From: Neorhizobium lilium
GTDB lineage: Bacteria > Pseudomonadota > Alphaproteobacteria > Rhizobiales > Rhizobiaceae
DNA: 64,000 nucleotides
Assembly (NCBI RefSeq): GCF_004053875.1
Contig: NZ_SBIP01000002.1
Location: forward strand, 310,001 to 374,000
Direction of reading: 5' to 3'
In this document: positions 46,309 through 54,850 of the stretch, piece by piece
Layout of the letters: every line of letters begins with the position of its first letter
Numbering within the stretch: position 1 is the stretch's first letter
Translations under genes and position numbers: made by a program
The notes under the pieces: model-generated
What the model saw: the letters and a program-made list of their open reading frames with translations, nothing else
Told to the model about the DNA's origin: nothing
Database searches by the model: none

Positions 46309-47565
46309 ATGACCGATCAAGACCAGACCTCCCTTCGCTGGGCAACCCTGCCCTATCACCGGAAATGGCTTGCCGATCAGGCCAACGGGCTGTTCGACTT
46401 CTTCCAGTATCGCGCCGTCAATCCTCAGGGCGGCTTCTTCGATCTGGACGACCAGGGCAATGCGCTGGGCGGCGCCGATCCCACGCGCGGCATTCACGCC
46501 TCTGCCCGCATGGTCCATTGCTTTACCATTGGCTACTTGCTCGGCCGGCCCGGCTCCGGCGAGGTGATCGACCACGGCTTGCGCACCCTGTGGGATCGCC
46601 ATCGCGATGCAGATCATGGCGGCTATTTCTGGCAGGTCAATAACGATGGCGCCGTGGATCCTGCCAAGCAGGGTTACGGCCATGCCTTCGTGTTGCTTGC
46701 TGCATCATCCGCCAAGGCGGTGGGGCACCCCCTGGCAGACCAGATGCTGGCCGATATCACCGACGTCCTCACCACTCGGTTCTGGGAACCGCAGCACGGC
46801 GCCATTGCCGAAGAATTCGCGCGCGACTGGTCACCCATCGACGGTGGCAGCTATCGCGGCCAGAATTCCAACATGCACCTGACGGAAGCCCTCATGGCCG
46901 CCTTCGAGGTCACCGGCGAGAAACACTATCTCGACAAGGCCGAGAGCATAGCCGAGCGGGTCATTCATCAGGCAGCCGGCAGCGTCGGCTTTCGGGTTGC
47001 AGAACATTTCGATGCGGCATGGCAGATCAACAAGGACTATTACCATCCGGACGAGATGTTCCGTCCCGCCGGCACGACGCCGGGCCATTGGCTCGAATGG
47101 GCGCGGCTCCTCCTGCAGCTCTGGTCGCTCGGCGGCAAAACCCATAGCTGGATGCCGGATGCTGCAAAGTCCCTCTTCGTCCAGTCCATGTCACTGGGCT
47201 GGGACAAGCAGAAGGGCGGCTTTTTCTATACGCTCGACTGGCAGGATCAGCCAGCCAAGACCAACAAGTTGTGGTGGCCCATGTGCGAGGGAGCAGCGGC
47301 GGCCCACTTCCTCAACGAACATCTGCCGTCCGACCCCTTTTACGAAGACAGCTATCGCCTGATCTGGGGAACGATCGCCAACCGCTTCATCGACCACCGC
47401 AATGGCGGCTGGCATGAAGAGCTGACGGAGGATCTCGTCCCGTCACACACGCTGTTCCCGGGCAAGGGCGATCTGTACCACGCGTTGCAGGCCTGCCTGA
47501 TCCCGCTTTTCCCCGCGACCGGCAGCTTGACCAGGGTCATACCCGAGGTCGGCGGAAAGCTCTGA
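46309..47565 (+). CDS. AGE-family epimerase/isomerase (mannose-isomerase-like)
   Basis: A 418-residue (alpha/alpha)6-barrel protein of the N-acylglucosamine 2-epimerase superfamily, similar in pattern to YihS/mannose isomerase. Family segments are GGFFDLDDQGNALGG, the FWEPQHGAIAEEFARDW region, RGQNSNMHLTEALMAAFE (catalytic His region), PGHWLEWARLLLQL and DHRNGGWHEEL. It probably interconverts aldose and ketose or epimerises a hexose; substrate unclear. The start at 46309 has AGAGG upstream. It is divergent from metH. Confidence 0.85.
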   Translation: MTDQDQTSLRWATLPYHRKWLADQANGLFDFFQYRAVNPQGGFFDLDDQGNALGGADPTRGIHASARMVHCFTIGYLLGRPGSGEVIDHGLRTLWDRHRDADHGGYFWQVNNDGAVDPAKQGYGHAFVLLAASSAKAVGHPLADQMLADITDVLTTRFWEPQHGAIAEEFARDWSPIDGGSYRGQNSNMHLTEALMAAFEVTGEKHYLDKAESIAERVIHQAAGSVGFRVAEHFDAAWQINKDYYHPDEMFRPAGTTPGHWLEWARLLLQLWSLGGKTHSWMPDAAKSLFVQSMSLGWDKQKGGFFYTLDWQDQPAKTNKLWWPMCEGAAAAHFLNEHLPSDPFYEDSYRLIWGTIANRFIDHRNGGWHEELTEDLVPSHTLFPGKGDLYHALQACLIPLFPATGSLTRVIPEVGGKL

Positions 47566-47575
47566 GACGGTGAGA

Positions 47576-47603
47576 GAGGCGGCATGATTTGCCGCCTCGT
47601 TTT
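47576..47603 (+). terminator. Rho-independent terminator of the AGE-family gene
   Basis: A 9-bp stem GAGGCGGCA/TGCCGCCTC with loop TGATT is followed by GTTTT, 10 bases after the stop and before the convergent kinase gene. Confidence 0.85.
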
Positions 47604-47629
47604 CCCAAGAAAGCAGACAGCGGAGCCGT

Positions 47630-50539
47630 CTACCGCGAACCCACCATCGAGCGAATGCGGGCAGCCAGCAGATCATAGTCGTAGGGCTTGGTCAGCAGGG
47701 CTGTGCCGGCGAGATCTTCGGCGCCGGGCACATTGCGGTCGCCTGTTGCGAAGATGACGGGAAGTCCCGGTAGCCTCTCCCGCAGTTCAAGCGCCAATTG
47801 CAGCCCGCTCATGTCGGGCAGGTTGACGTCGGTGACAAGAATATCGAGGTTCTGCCCGGCGGCCACGGCAAGCGCCTCACCGGCAGAGCCCGCGTCCAAT
47901 ACCTCCATCCCAATCTCCTGCAAGTAGTCGCCCGTCGAAAAGCGGATCAGCGCCTCGTCCTCGACCAGCAGGGTTCGGATAGGCCGAGTGGACGCTGGAG
48001 CCTCATCCGTCATCGCCACAGGGCTGGTGCCCGGCAGAGTGATCTGGGACGGAGGGAGGCTGCGGCTTTGCTCGAGCACATGCCGGACCTTCCGCGCAAG
48101 CGCGTCCCGGGTATAGGGCTTGCTCAGAAGCTGCACGCCGGGATCGAGACGCCCGCCATGCACGATGGAGTTCTCGGTATAGCCGGACGTGAACAGCACG
48201 GCGATGCGCGGCAGCCTTTCCTTGGCGAAGACCGCCAGTTCGCGGCTCTTCAGCTTGCCCGGCATGACCACATCGGTGAACAGAAGATCCACCGGCACGC
48301 CGCTCTCGATGATCGCGAGCCCGCTATCGGCATCCTTAGCCTTAAGCACGCGGTAACCAAGCTCGATCAGCAGGCTGACGGCGATGTCGCGCACGGCCTC
48401 ATCGTCCTCGACCACCAAAACTGTTTCGTTCCCGCCGGTCGGAACCTCCTCGGAACCCTCGGCCGGCATGTCTTCCTCGTCCAGCGAACGCGGCAGGTAG
48501 ATGCGCACGGTCGTCCCCTCACCGGGCTCGCTGTAGATCCTGATATGGCCTTCCGACTGCTTGACGAAGCCATAGACCATGGAGAGGCCAAGGCCCGTCC
48601 CCTTGCCCTCCGGCTTGGTCGTGAAAAAGGGATCGAACACTTTCTGCAGCACATCTTTCGGCATGCCCGAGCCGGTATCACTGACCGCGATCATCACATA
48701 CTGCCCGGGAGCCACGTCGAAAGCGTTCCGGGCATAGTCCTCATCGAGAACCGCGTTGCCGATCTCTATCGTCAGCTTGCCGTGACCCTCCATCGCATCG
48801 CGCGCATTGATCGCGAGGTTGAGGACTGCATTCTCCACATTTGTCGGATCGACAAGCGTGTTCCAAAGACCAGCACCCACGATCGTATCGATCTCGATTG
48901 CCTCGCCCAGGCTTCGGCGCAGGAGGTTGTCCATGTCGCGGACCAATCGACCGAGGTTAAGAACCTTCGGCGCAAGCGGCTGCCTGCGGCCGAAAGCCAG
49001 AAGCTGCGCAGCAAGCTTGGCACCGCGGGACGCACCCGAAAGGGCATTGTTGACGCGTCTCTCCGCAACTTCATTGCCAGCCACTTCCCTGCCCAGCAGT
49101 TGCAGATTGCCGGTGATGACCTGCAGGAGATTGTTGAAGTCATGCGCAATTCCTCCGGCGAGGTTGCCGATGGCCTCCATCTTCTGGCTCTGCCGCAGCA
49201 CTTCCTGCGTCCGCTCCAACTCGACCGTGCGCTCCTCAACCCTGTGCCCAAGCGTCGTTGCCAGGGTTTCGAGCCTGCTCTCCGTCGTCTTCTGGTCGTC
49301 GATATCGGTGTTGGTAGCTACCCAGAACTGGATGCTTCCATCGCCGCCGCCGCGCACGGGCACCGCCCTGCTGAGGAACCACCGGTAAGCGCCGTCGCGC
49401 CGCCGCAAACGCAGCTCGGTTTCGAAAGTTTCCCCGGTCCGGACGCAGGAGGACCAGCGGGTGCGGAAGTCGGCACTGTCACCGGGGTGCAGCATTTCTG
49501 AGCTGGTATCCGTGTCAAAGTAGAAGACTTCGATGCCGCTATAGTCGTAGACGCGATCATTGCACCACCGCATCCGACCATCCGGCGTCGCCGTCCAGAC
49601 CTGGTTCGGCAACGACTGTGCCAGCGTGCGGAACCGTTCCTCGTTTTCCCGGGCCGTTTCCTGCGCCCGACGAAGTTCCGTTACGTCATGCCCCTGCACG
49701 AAAATGCCATTGACTTCGCCGGCACCGTCGCGGATCGGCTGATACACGAAATCGAGAAAGCGCTCCTCAACGGGTTCGCCGGGTTGCCGTTGGAGAAGCA
49801 CACGCGCCGCGACCGCCTTGTGGACAATGCCGGTACGATAGACGTCGTCCAGCAGTTCATAAAAGCCCTGGCCTTCGACATCCGGCAGCGCGTCTCGAAT
49901 GGTCTTGCCGATCAGGTCGTCGCGCCCGACGAGCGTGAAGTAAGCCTGGTTGGCGATATGGAAGATATGCTCGGGCTCTCGCAGAACTGCCATGAAGCCC
50001 GGCGCCTGTTCGAACAGCGTCCTCAGATATTCACGCTCCTTGCCGAGCGCCAGGTTCTCGTCTCCGACAGCGTTCGCCCGTCGCATCAAATCCGTCTGTA
50101 TCCGCCAGTCGTTCATGCCGGCGGCCTGCCTCAGGATATGCAGCTCGCTCACATCGACTGTATGTTGCAGGATGAACGCCACCTGCCCCTGATCGTCGAA
50201 CATGGGTGTATGCGTAGCGCTCCAGTAGCGCTCCGTCAAAACACCGGAAGTGTCCTCGATGGGATAGGCAATCAGGGGGATATGATCGACGCAGGCCGAA
50301 GCAAGCACCTTGGCGAAGGATTGCCGCAGCATGCGCCCGGGTCCCGAAGCCGGATCGCTGGGAAAGGCCTCGAAGATGCCCTGGCCGGTGAGGTCTTCGC
50401 GGGTACGCCCTGTGACGGCGAGATAGGCGTCGTTCATCCCCACCATGCGCAGATCCCGGTCCACGACGACGTATGGGTTCGGCAGCAGATCGAACAACGC
50501 ATTAAAATCAATGGCGGAAAAACCCGTCAGTCGAAACAT
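47630..50539 (-). CDS. Hybrid sensor histidine kinase: three PAS, HisKA, HATPase, two receivers
   Basis: A 969-residue cytoplasmic hybrid kinase. There are three PAS domains (about 8-130, 175-295, 300-425), then HisKA with phosphorylatable His in NLAGGIAHDFNNLLQV, and HATPase with N box NAVLNLAINARDAM and G box GKGTGLGLSMVYGFV. Two receiver domains follow: VLVVEDDEAVRD with phospho-acceptor in LLFTDVVMPG, and LLVEDEALIRF with LVTDVNLPDMSG. There is no membrane segment. The HDFNN H-box places it among HWE-neighbouring hybrid kinases with C-terminal receivers common in rhizobia. It is divergent from fixL but not obviously part of that circuit. Ligand unknown. Confidence 0.92.
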   Translation of the reverse strand: MFRLTGFSAIDFNALFDLLPNPYVVVDRDLRMVGMNDAYLAVTGRTREDLTGQGIFEAFPSDPASGPGRMLRQSFAKVLASACVDHIPLIAYPIEDTSGVLTERYWSATHTPMFDDQGQVAFILQHTVDVSELHILRQAAGMNDWRIQTDLMRRANAVGDENLALGKEREYLRTLFEQAPGFMAVLREPEHIFHIANQAYFTLVGRDDLIGKTIRDALPDVEGQGFYELLDDVYRTGIVHKAVAARVLLQRQPGEPVEERFLDFVYQPIRDGAGEVNGIFVQGHDVTELRRAQETARENEERFRTLAQSLPNQVWTATPDGRMRWCNDRVYDYSGIEVFYFDTDTSSEMLHPGDSADFRTRWSSCVRTGETFETELRLRRRDGAYRWFLSRAVPVRGGGDGSIQFWVATNTDIDDQKTTESRLETLATTLGHRVEERTVELERTQEVLRQSQKMEAIGNLAGGIAHDFNNLLQVITGNLQLLGREVAGNEVAERRVNNALSGASRGAKLAAQLLAFGRRQPLAPKVLNLGRLVRDMDNLLRRSLGEAIEIDTIVGAGLWNTLVDPTNVENAVLNLAINARDAMEGHGKLTIEIGNAVLDEDYARNAFDVAPGQYVMIAVSDTGSGMPKDVLQKVFDPFFTTKPEGKGTGLGLSMVYGFVKQSEGHIRIYSEPGEGTTVRIYLPRSLDEEDMPAEGSEEVPTGGNETVLVVEDDEAVRDIAVSLLIELGYRVLKAKDADSGLAIIESGVPVDLLFTDVVMPGKLKSRELAVFAKERLPRIAVLFTSGYTENSIVHGGRLDPGVQLLSKPYTRDALARKVRHVLEQSRSLPPSQITLPGTSPVAMTDEAPASTRPIRTLLVEDEALIRFSTGDYLQEIGMEVLDAGSAGEALAVAAGQNLDILVTDVNLPDMSGLQLALELRERLPGLPVIFATGDRNVPGAEDLAGTALLTKPYDYDLLAARIRSMVGSR

Positions 50540-50805
50540 ACCCGATCCCTGTCAGCACGTGATGTTCAGCTTATAAGCTCCGAACGAGGAATGACAACGG
50601 CAAACCAGGTGCTGAAAAGCTGCAACAAACGCAAAATGAGAAGGTTCATTTAGAGTTGCGACCGCCAATAGAAAGAGCGGGTGAAGTGCCGCGGAAGACC
50701 TCGCGGCCTTCTTTAATCAGAGATACACTTCAGCTCGTGCTAGAAAATGATTCGCGCATATTCAACTGAATCCGCGCGGGTGCCAACAAGCGGCGCTGAC
50801 GAGAG
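50540..50805. other. Divergent intergenic region with orphan hairpin
   Basis: The 266 bases separate the hybrid kinase and fixL. They should hold both promoters. The only strong structure is a hairpin at 50683-50714 whose T-run faces the plus strand although no plus-strand gene precedes it. Confidence 0.5.
50683..50714 (+). terminator. Orphan terminator-like hairpin upstream of fixL
   Basis: GAAG-T-GCCGCG and CGCGGC-CTTC pair over 10 bp with one bulge and an 8-base loop, followed by TTTAATC. It may end a small RNA starting near 50560-50600 or act as a fixL leader attenuator. Confidence 0.4.
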
Positions 50806-52326
50806 ATGACTTTAGCCGATTTCACTGATCGCAAGGTACGTCTGGTTCAAACGTTCCTCAGCCGTCAATTTACCATCCGCGATATCTGCATTATTGGCGT
50901 CCTAGGCGTTTTAGCCGCGTTTCTTGTTCGTCTGACATTCCACGCCCTTCTAGGCAACAAGGCAGCCTTCATTTTCTTCGTGCCGCCGATTCTTGTGGTA
51001 GCGCTCATTGGCGGCTTCCGCGCCGCCATCCTTTCCGCCGCTCTTTCTGCCGCAGCCTTCTATGCCCTCATAGAATTGACGGGTATGCGAGACTTCGCCC
51101 TGTCCGATCTATTGGTGGTTATCTCGGTAAGCACCGCCATTGCGCTGGTCGGCGACATCCTCCACGTGGCGAGAAAGACGATCGCCAAGACACAAGAAAC
51201 AGTAGACGCTCGCGAGGCCCATCTGAAGTCCATGCTCGACACAGTGCTGGACGCGACGATCGTCAGTACGAGAGACGGTACGATCCTGGCGTTCAACGCA
51301 GCCGCGGTAAGGCAATTCGGTTATCAGGAGGAAGAGGCTGTCGGCCGGAACCTGCGCATGCTGATGCCGGAGCCCTATAGCACTGAACACGGAGGTTTCT
51401 TCACACGCTACAGCCCGACGGGCGAAAGAAAGATCATCGGCCGCGACCGCGTCATGATGGGACGGCGCAAGGATGGCTCCACCTTCCCGATGACGCTTGC
51501 CGTCGGCAAGACGCGTTCAGCGGGAGAAACCGTTTTCACCGGCTTCATCCGCGATCTCACCGAGCGGGAGGAGACGGCGGCAAGGCTCCAGGAGATCCAG
51601 TCCGAACTGGCCCGCCTGGCGCGTCTGACGGAAATGGGCGAAATGGCCTCGATCCTTGCGCATGAGCTGAACCAGCCGCTGTCGGCCATCGCGAACTATG
51701 TCCACGGATGCGCCCGCCTGCTGCAGGATGTGGATCACGAAGTCGCGATGAAGATGAGAGAGGCCCTCCAGGAGACCGCTCGTCAGTCGGTCCGTGCGGG
51801 ACAGATCATCAAGCACCTTCGCGAGTTCGTGTCCAAGGGGGAAACCGACACGGCCCCTCACAATATTCGAGGGTTGGTCGAGGAAGCGGCAGCACTCGCT
51901 CTGGTAGGTTCTCGCGAAAAAGGTGTGAGGACGGTTTTCGAGCTGACCTCCGGACCGCAGATTGTAATGGTGGACCGCATCCAGATTCAGCAGGTGCTGA
52001 TCAACATCATGCGCAATGCAATCGAGGCCATGTGCGACTGCGAGACCCGCGAGCTCATCATCCGTACGCAAGGAGAAACCGATGACGAAGTGTCGGTGCT
52101 GATCGAGGACACGGGGCCTGGCATATCGGACGAGATGGCCGAAAAGCTGTTCAAGCCCTTCGTGACGACCAAGGCCGAAGGCATGGGGATCGGCCTATCC
52201 ATCAGCAAGCGGATCGTAGAGGCTCACGGCGGAGAATTGACGGTCAAGACGAACGACGCGGGTGGCGCGACCTTCCGCATCACCCTCCCGGTTTACAAGG
52301 AGACGCTGGAGCATGCCGACAGCTGA
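50806..52326 (+). CDS. fixL: Oxygen-sensing heme histidine kinase FixL
   Basis: 506 residues. Four hydrophobic segments (about 28-120) anchor it in the membrane. The heme PAS domain (about 138-255) keeps H195 in [14 protein letters not shown], at the position of the proximal heme ligand of characterised FixL, plus R201 and R215 (IIGRDRVM). HisKA has phospho-His H286 in [12 protein letters not shown], and HATPase has NAIEAM and [18 protein letters not shown]. Length and positions track Sinorhizobium FixL almost residue for residue. Loss of O2 activates the kinase toward FixJ. fixJ overlaps its end by 14 bases. Confidence 0.95.
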   Translation: MTLADFTDRKVRLVQTFLSRQFTIRDICIIGVLGVLAAFLVRLTFHALLGNKAAFIFFVPPILVVALIGGFRAAILSAALSAAAFYALIELTGMRDFALSDLLVVISVSTAIALVGDILHVARKTIAKTQETVDAREAHLKSMLDTVLDATIVSTRDGTILAFNAAAVRQFGYQEEEAVGRNLRMLMPEPYSTEHGGFFTRYSPTGERKIIGRDRVMMGRRKDGSTFPMTLAVGKTRSAGETVFTGFIRDLTEREETAARLQEIQSELARLARLTEMGEMASILAHELNQPLSAIANYVHGCARLLQDVDHEVAMKMREALQETARQSVRAGQIIKHLREFVSKGETDTAPHNIRGLVEEAAALALVGSREKGVRTVFELTSGPQIVMVDRIQIQQVLINIMRNAIEAMCDCETRELIIRTQGETDDEVSVLIEDTGPGISDEMAEKLFKPFVTTKAEGMGIGLSISKRIVEAHGGELTVKTNDAGGATFRITLPVYKETLEHADS

Positions 52327-52933
52327 CTACACGGTGCACATCGTGGACGATGACGAGGCCGTGCGGAAATCGCTGGCATTCATGCTGACGATGAACGGCT
52401 TTGCCGCCCGCATTCATGAAAGCGCCTCCTCCTTCCTTCAGTTCGCCCCGAGCATCCATCACGGTGTACTTGTGACGGACCTCCGGATGCCGGACATGAG
52501 CGGTGTCGAACTGATAAGGAAATTGAAAAGCACCAAGGCGGGAGTCAGTGCCATCGTCATTACCGGCCATGGCGACGTTCCCTTGGCCGTGGAAGCCATG
52601 AAATCCGGCGCGGTCGATTTCATCGAAAAACCGTTCGACGATATCGCAATGATCGACGCAATCATAAGGGCCGCGGCCATGCTCATGGAACAGCCTGGGG
52701 CACCGACCGGTCTTGCCGACGTCCAGGCCTGCTTGGACACTCTGAGCAAACGGGAGCGCGAGGTACTTGCGGCGGTCGTGGCCGGTCAACCCAACAAGCT
52801 CATCGCCTATGAACTGCAGATCAGTTCCCGGACGGTGGAAGTTCATCGTGCCAATGTGATGGCGAAGATGAGGGCACAAAGCCTGCCGCAACTCGTGCGC
52901 ATGGCCATCGAGGCGGGCTTTGGGCAAGCCTGA
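52313..52933 (+). CDS. fixJ: Response regulator FixJ
   Basis: A 206-residue regulator. The receiver has acidic pocket VDDDEA, phospho-acceptor D56 in [16 protein letters not shown], conserved Thr in IVITGHGD and Lys in FIEKPF. The C-terminal LuxR/NarL HTH is [44 protein letters not shown]. Sequence is very close to Sinorhizobium FixJ as remembered. Phosphorylated by FixL under low oxygen, it activates fixK. The ATG lies inside the end of fixL, so translation is coupled. Confidence 0.96.
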   Translation: MPTADYTVHIVDDDEAVRKSLAFMLTMNGFAARIHESASSFLQFAPSIHHGVLVTDLRMPDMSGVELIRKLKSTKAGVSAIVITGHGDVPLAVEAMKSGAVDFIEKPFDDIAMIDAIIRAAAMLMEQPGAPTGLADVQACLDTLSKREREVLAAVVAGQPNKLIAYELQISSRTVEVHRANVMAKMRAQSLPQLVRMAIEAGFGQA

Positions 52934-52955
52934 TGAGGCTGAAAATCTCATTTTA

Positions 52956-52969
52956 TTGATCTGGCGCAA
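52956..52969 (+). promoter_or_regulatory. FixK/FNR-type box upstream of fixT
   Basis: TTGA-TCTGGC-GCAA fits the FixK2-type consensus TTG(A/C)-N6-(T/G)CAA. Its centre is 68 bases before the fixT start, leaving room for a class II promoter with the box at -41.5 and a short leader. Confidence 0.75.
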
Positions 52970-53030
52970 GGCGCGGCCTGTCCCTAGTCGCTATAAGACG
53001 CTGACAGATTATCGGTTTTGGATTTTATTC

Positions 53031-53378
53031 GTGTCACCTCCGACCATCATCGTTATCGCTGCCGATGCGGGCCTGCGGGACTCCCTGGTCTTTGCATTGG
53101 AAGTCGAAGGCTATCGTGTGGAGGCACACGACTCATGGCAGGGATGTTCGGCCCGGGGGGAACCCTGTCTATGCATGATCCTAGATGGCGATTTGGTTGC
53201 CAATAGACGCTGCTTGTTGGAGCATATGCCGCTCGATGGCGGCGATCTGATCCTCCTGACCGACGGATTGTCTCCGGTGCCGAAAGACCTGCGCGCCGAC
53301 ATTCTGACCAAGCCTTTCGCTGGCGGCGACCTTCTCCGGCTCGTCAAGAACCTGCCGCGCATGGCTTGCCCGGCTTAA
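53031..53378 (+). CDS. fixT: FixT-like single receiver-domain feedback inhibitor of FixL
   Basis: A 115-residue protein that is only a receiver domain. It has the N-terminal hydrophobic strand TIIVIAADAG, a possible phospho-acceptor D52 in CMILDGDLV and Lys in ILTKPFAGG, but no output domain. Cysteines C39, C46, C48 and C61 cluster around the would-be active face. Caulobacter FixT is known to bind an Fe-S cluster and to inhibit FixL; the Sinorhizobium FixT is a FixL antikinase made under FixK control. Position between fixJ and fixK and the FixK box upstream fit that role. GTG start chosen; the open frame extends upstream into fixJ without coding sense. Confidence 0.75.
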   Translation: MSPPTIIVIAADAGLRDSLVFALEVEGYRVEAHDSWQGCSARGEPCLCMILDGDLVANRRCLLEHMPLDGGDLILLTDGLSPVPKDLRADILTKPFAGGDLLRLVKNLPRMACPA

Positions 53379-53379
53379 A

Positions 53380-53397
53380 TTAGGGTCCTGACCCTAA
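53380..53397. promoter_or_regulatory. Perfect palindrome after fixT, overlapping a FixJ-like site upstream of fixK
   Basis: TTAGGGTC-CT-GACCCTAA is an 18-base palindrome 2 bases after the fixT stop. Directly overlapping it, CTAAGTAA (53394-53401) matches 6 of 8 bases of the FixJ-binding consensus GTAMGTAG, about 90 bases before the fixK start. It may be an mRNA end or part of the fixK promoter. Confidence 0.45.
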
Positions 53398-53486
53398 GTA
53401 ATTTCCCGTAGGCATAGAACCGGATTTCGCACTCATCCTAGCTCAGGCATCTATGCTTGAGCTTGAGGATGGGAATAGTGACCGCA

Positions 53487-54122
53487 ATGACTTACGCAGC
53501 CCGAGACGCTTCGACGGAAGTTTCTCCGAACATGTCCTCCGTCTTTCCGTCGAACAGCAGCACGCCTCTCTCGACATTCAGCGCCGGCAGCGAAATCTAT
53601 GCTCCAAGGCAGAAGGCCTCCTGCCTATACCGGATAGAGTTTGGGGCCGTGAGGCTTCACCGAATGCTCTCCGACGGGCGGCGGCAGGTTGTGGATTTTT
53701 ATCTGGCCGGAGAAACCTTCGGCTTCGAGGTCAGCCGAACCCACAGCTTCTTTGCGGAGGCCATGGTCGCGACAAGCACAAGAACCCATTGCTTGGCGGA
53801 CAACACCGGAACACAGCCAGAACTTCTAGGCCTTGCCCTTCATGGCATGCTGCGCGCCCAGGAGCATATCCTGGTGATCGGTCGCCAGACGGCCATGGAG
53901 CGCGTTGCTGGCTTTCTTCTGGATATGTCCGATAGACAGGGCGGGCTGAAGCACTTCGACCTGCCCATGAGCCGGCTGGATATCGCCGACTATCTCGGCC
54001 TGACGATCGAAACCGTATCCCGCGTCTTCGCCAAGCTGCGTGCGTCGGGGTTGATCAAGCTGCGCAGCATCCGCTGCGTCGAAATCATCGAAAAGACGGC
54101 ACTTCGTGGTCTCTGCGCCTGA
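53487..54122 (+). CDS. fixK: FixK-type Crp/Fnr transcription factor
   Basis: About 211 residues. The N-terminal cyclic-nucleotide-like beta-roll (YRIEFGAVRLHRMLSDGRRQVVDFYLAGETFGFE) is followed by a dimer helix and an HTH with LTIETVSRVFAKLRASGLI, whose E-x-x-S-R residues are the FNR-type DNA-reading residues for TTGA half-sites. The N-terminal Cys cluster of FnrN/FNR is absent, so it is FixK-class and not itself an Fe-S oxygen sensor. It should activate microaerobic genes and fixT. Start uncertain: ATG at 53469 or 53487; the latter gives the usual FixK length. Confidence 0.9.
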   Translation: MTYAARDASTEVSPNMSSVFPSNSSTPLSTFSAGSEIYAPRQKASCLYRIEFGAVRLHRMLSDGRRQVVDFYLAGETFGFEVSRTHSFFAEAMVATSTRTHCLADNTGTQPELLGLALHGMLRAQEHILVIGRQTAMERVAGFLLDMSDRQGGLKHFDLPMSRLDIADYLGLTIETVSRVFAKLRASGLIKLRSIRCVEIIEKTALRGLCA

Positions 54123-54126
54123 CCCT

Positions 54127-54849
54127 TCAAAACCGATCCAGTATTTCCCGCATCTCCCGAACAACAGCAGCACTTGTTTGCGCATCTTGTGCAGGCTCAA
54201 AGCCAAAAGCGACAGCTTTTGCATCCGCGCCTCTAACGAGCGCGCGGCAGGAGCTGTGAACCTCCCGCGCTCCGGTCCGGCTCAAGACCTGCTCCACATT
54301 CCATGGATTGACGCCGCTGCCGGGCATGATCGAGAGCCGATCTCCTGCGCGGTCGACCAGTTCCTGCAGAAGATCCAGGCTATCGACAGCCTTAGGCCGC
54401 AGGCCCGAGGTCAGCACTCGCTCCACCCCAAGCTCGACAGCCTGTTCCAGGGCCTCGAACGGATCCGGCACGAGATCAAAGGCGCGATGCAGGGTAGTTT
54501 CAAGACCTTCGGAGTGGTCCTTCAACTGCTTTAGGAGCGGCACATCGAGGCGCCCATCTGCCATGCTGGCTCCAATGACGACACCCGCCAGCCCGGCAGC
54601 GCGTACGGCATCGATATCGGCAAGCATCGCTGCCTGACTGTCCGCATCGTAGAAGAAATTTCCAGCGCGCGGCCGGATGATGGCATAGACCGGGATCGGC
54701 GCCTTGGCCGCCAAGGCGATCAAGCCGGGCGACGGGGTCAATCCGCCGACAGCCAAACAGGCGCAAAGTTCGATCCGGTCGGCACCGCCTTCAATGGCAG
54801 CTGCAAGGCCTTCCGCACTATCGACGCAGACTTCCAGAACAACCGCCAG
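54127..54849 (-). CDS. cutC: Copper homeostasis protein CutC
   Basis: A TIM-barrel protein of about 240 residues with family segments LEVCVDSAEGLAAAIEGGADRIELCA, VGGLTPSPGLI, YAIIRPRAGNFFYD, GVVIGASMADGRLDV, LHRAFDLVPDP and LTSGLRPKA. CutC is linked to copper handling in E. coli, though its molecular function is unsettled. No ATG or GTG lies at the expected start; CTG at 54849, one base after the ROK stop and with AGGGAGAG upstream, fits the family's N-terminus. In-frame ATGs at 54915 and 54942 would add over 20 residues of unlike sequence. It is translationally coupled to the ROK kinase gene. Confidence 0.85.
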   Translation of the reverse strand: MAVVLEVCVDSAEGLAAAIEGGADRIELCACLAVGGLTPSPGLIALAAKAPIPVYAIIRPRAGNFFYDADSQAAMLADIDAVRAAGLAGVVIGASMADGRLDVPLLKQLKDHSEGLETTLHRAFDLVPDPFEALEQAVELGVERVLTSGLRPKAVDSLDLLQELVDRAGDRLSIMPGSGVNPWNVEQVLSRTGAREVHSSCRALVRGADAKAVAFGFEPAQDAQTSAAVVREMREILDRF

Positions 54850-54850
54850 A

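Noticed and set aside
50592..50654. 20-codon ORF (MTTANQVLKSC...) in the kinase-fixL gap
   Set aside because: The GAGGA lies directly against the ATG with no spacer, and the peptide has no special character.
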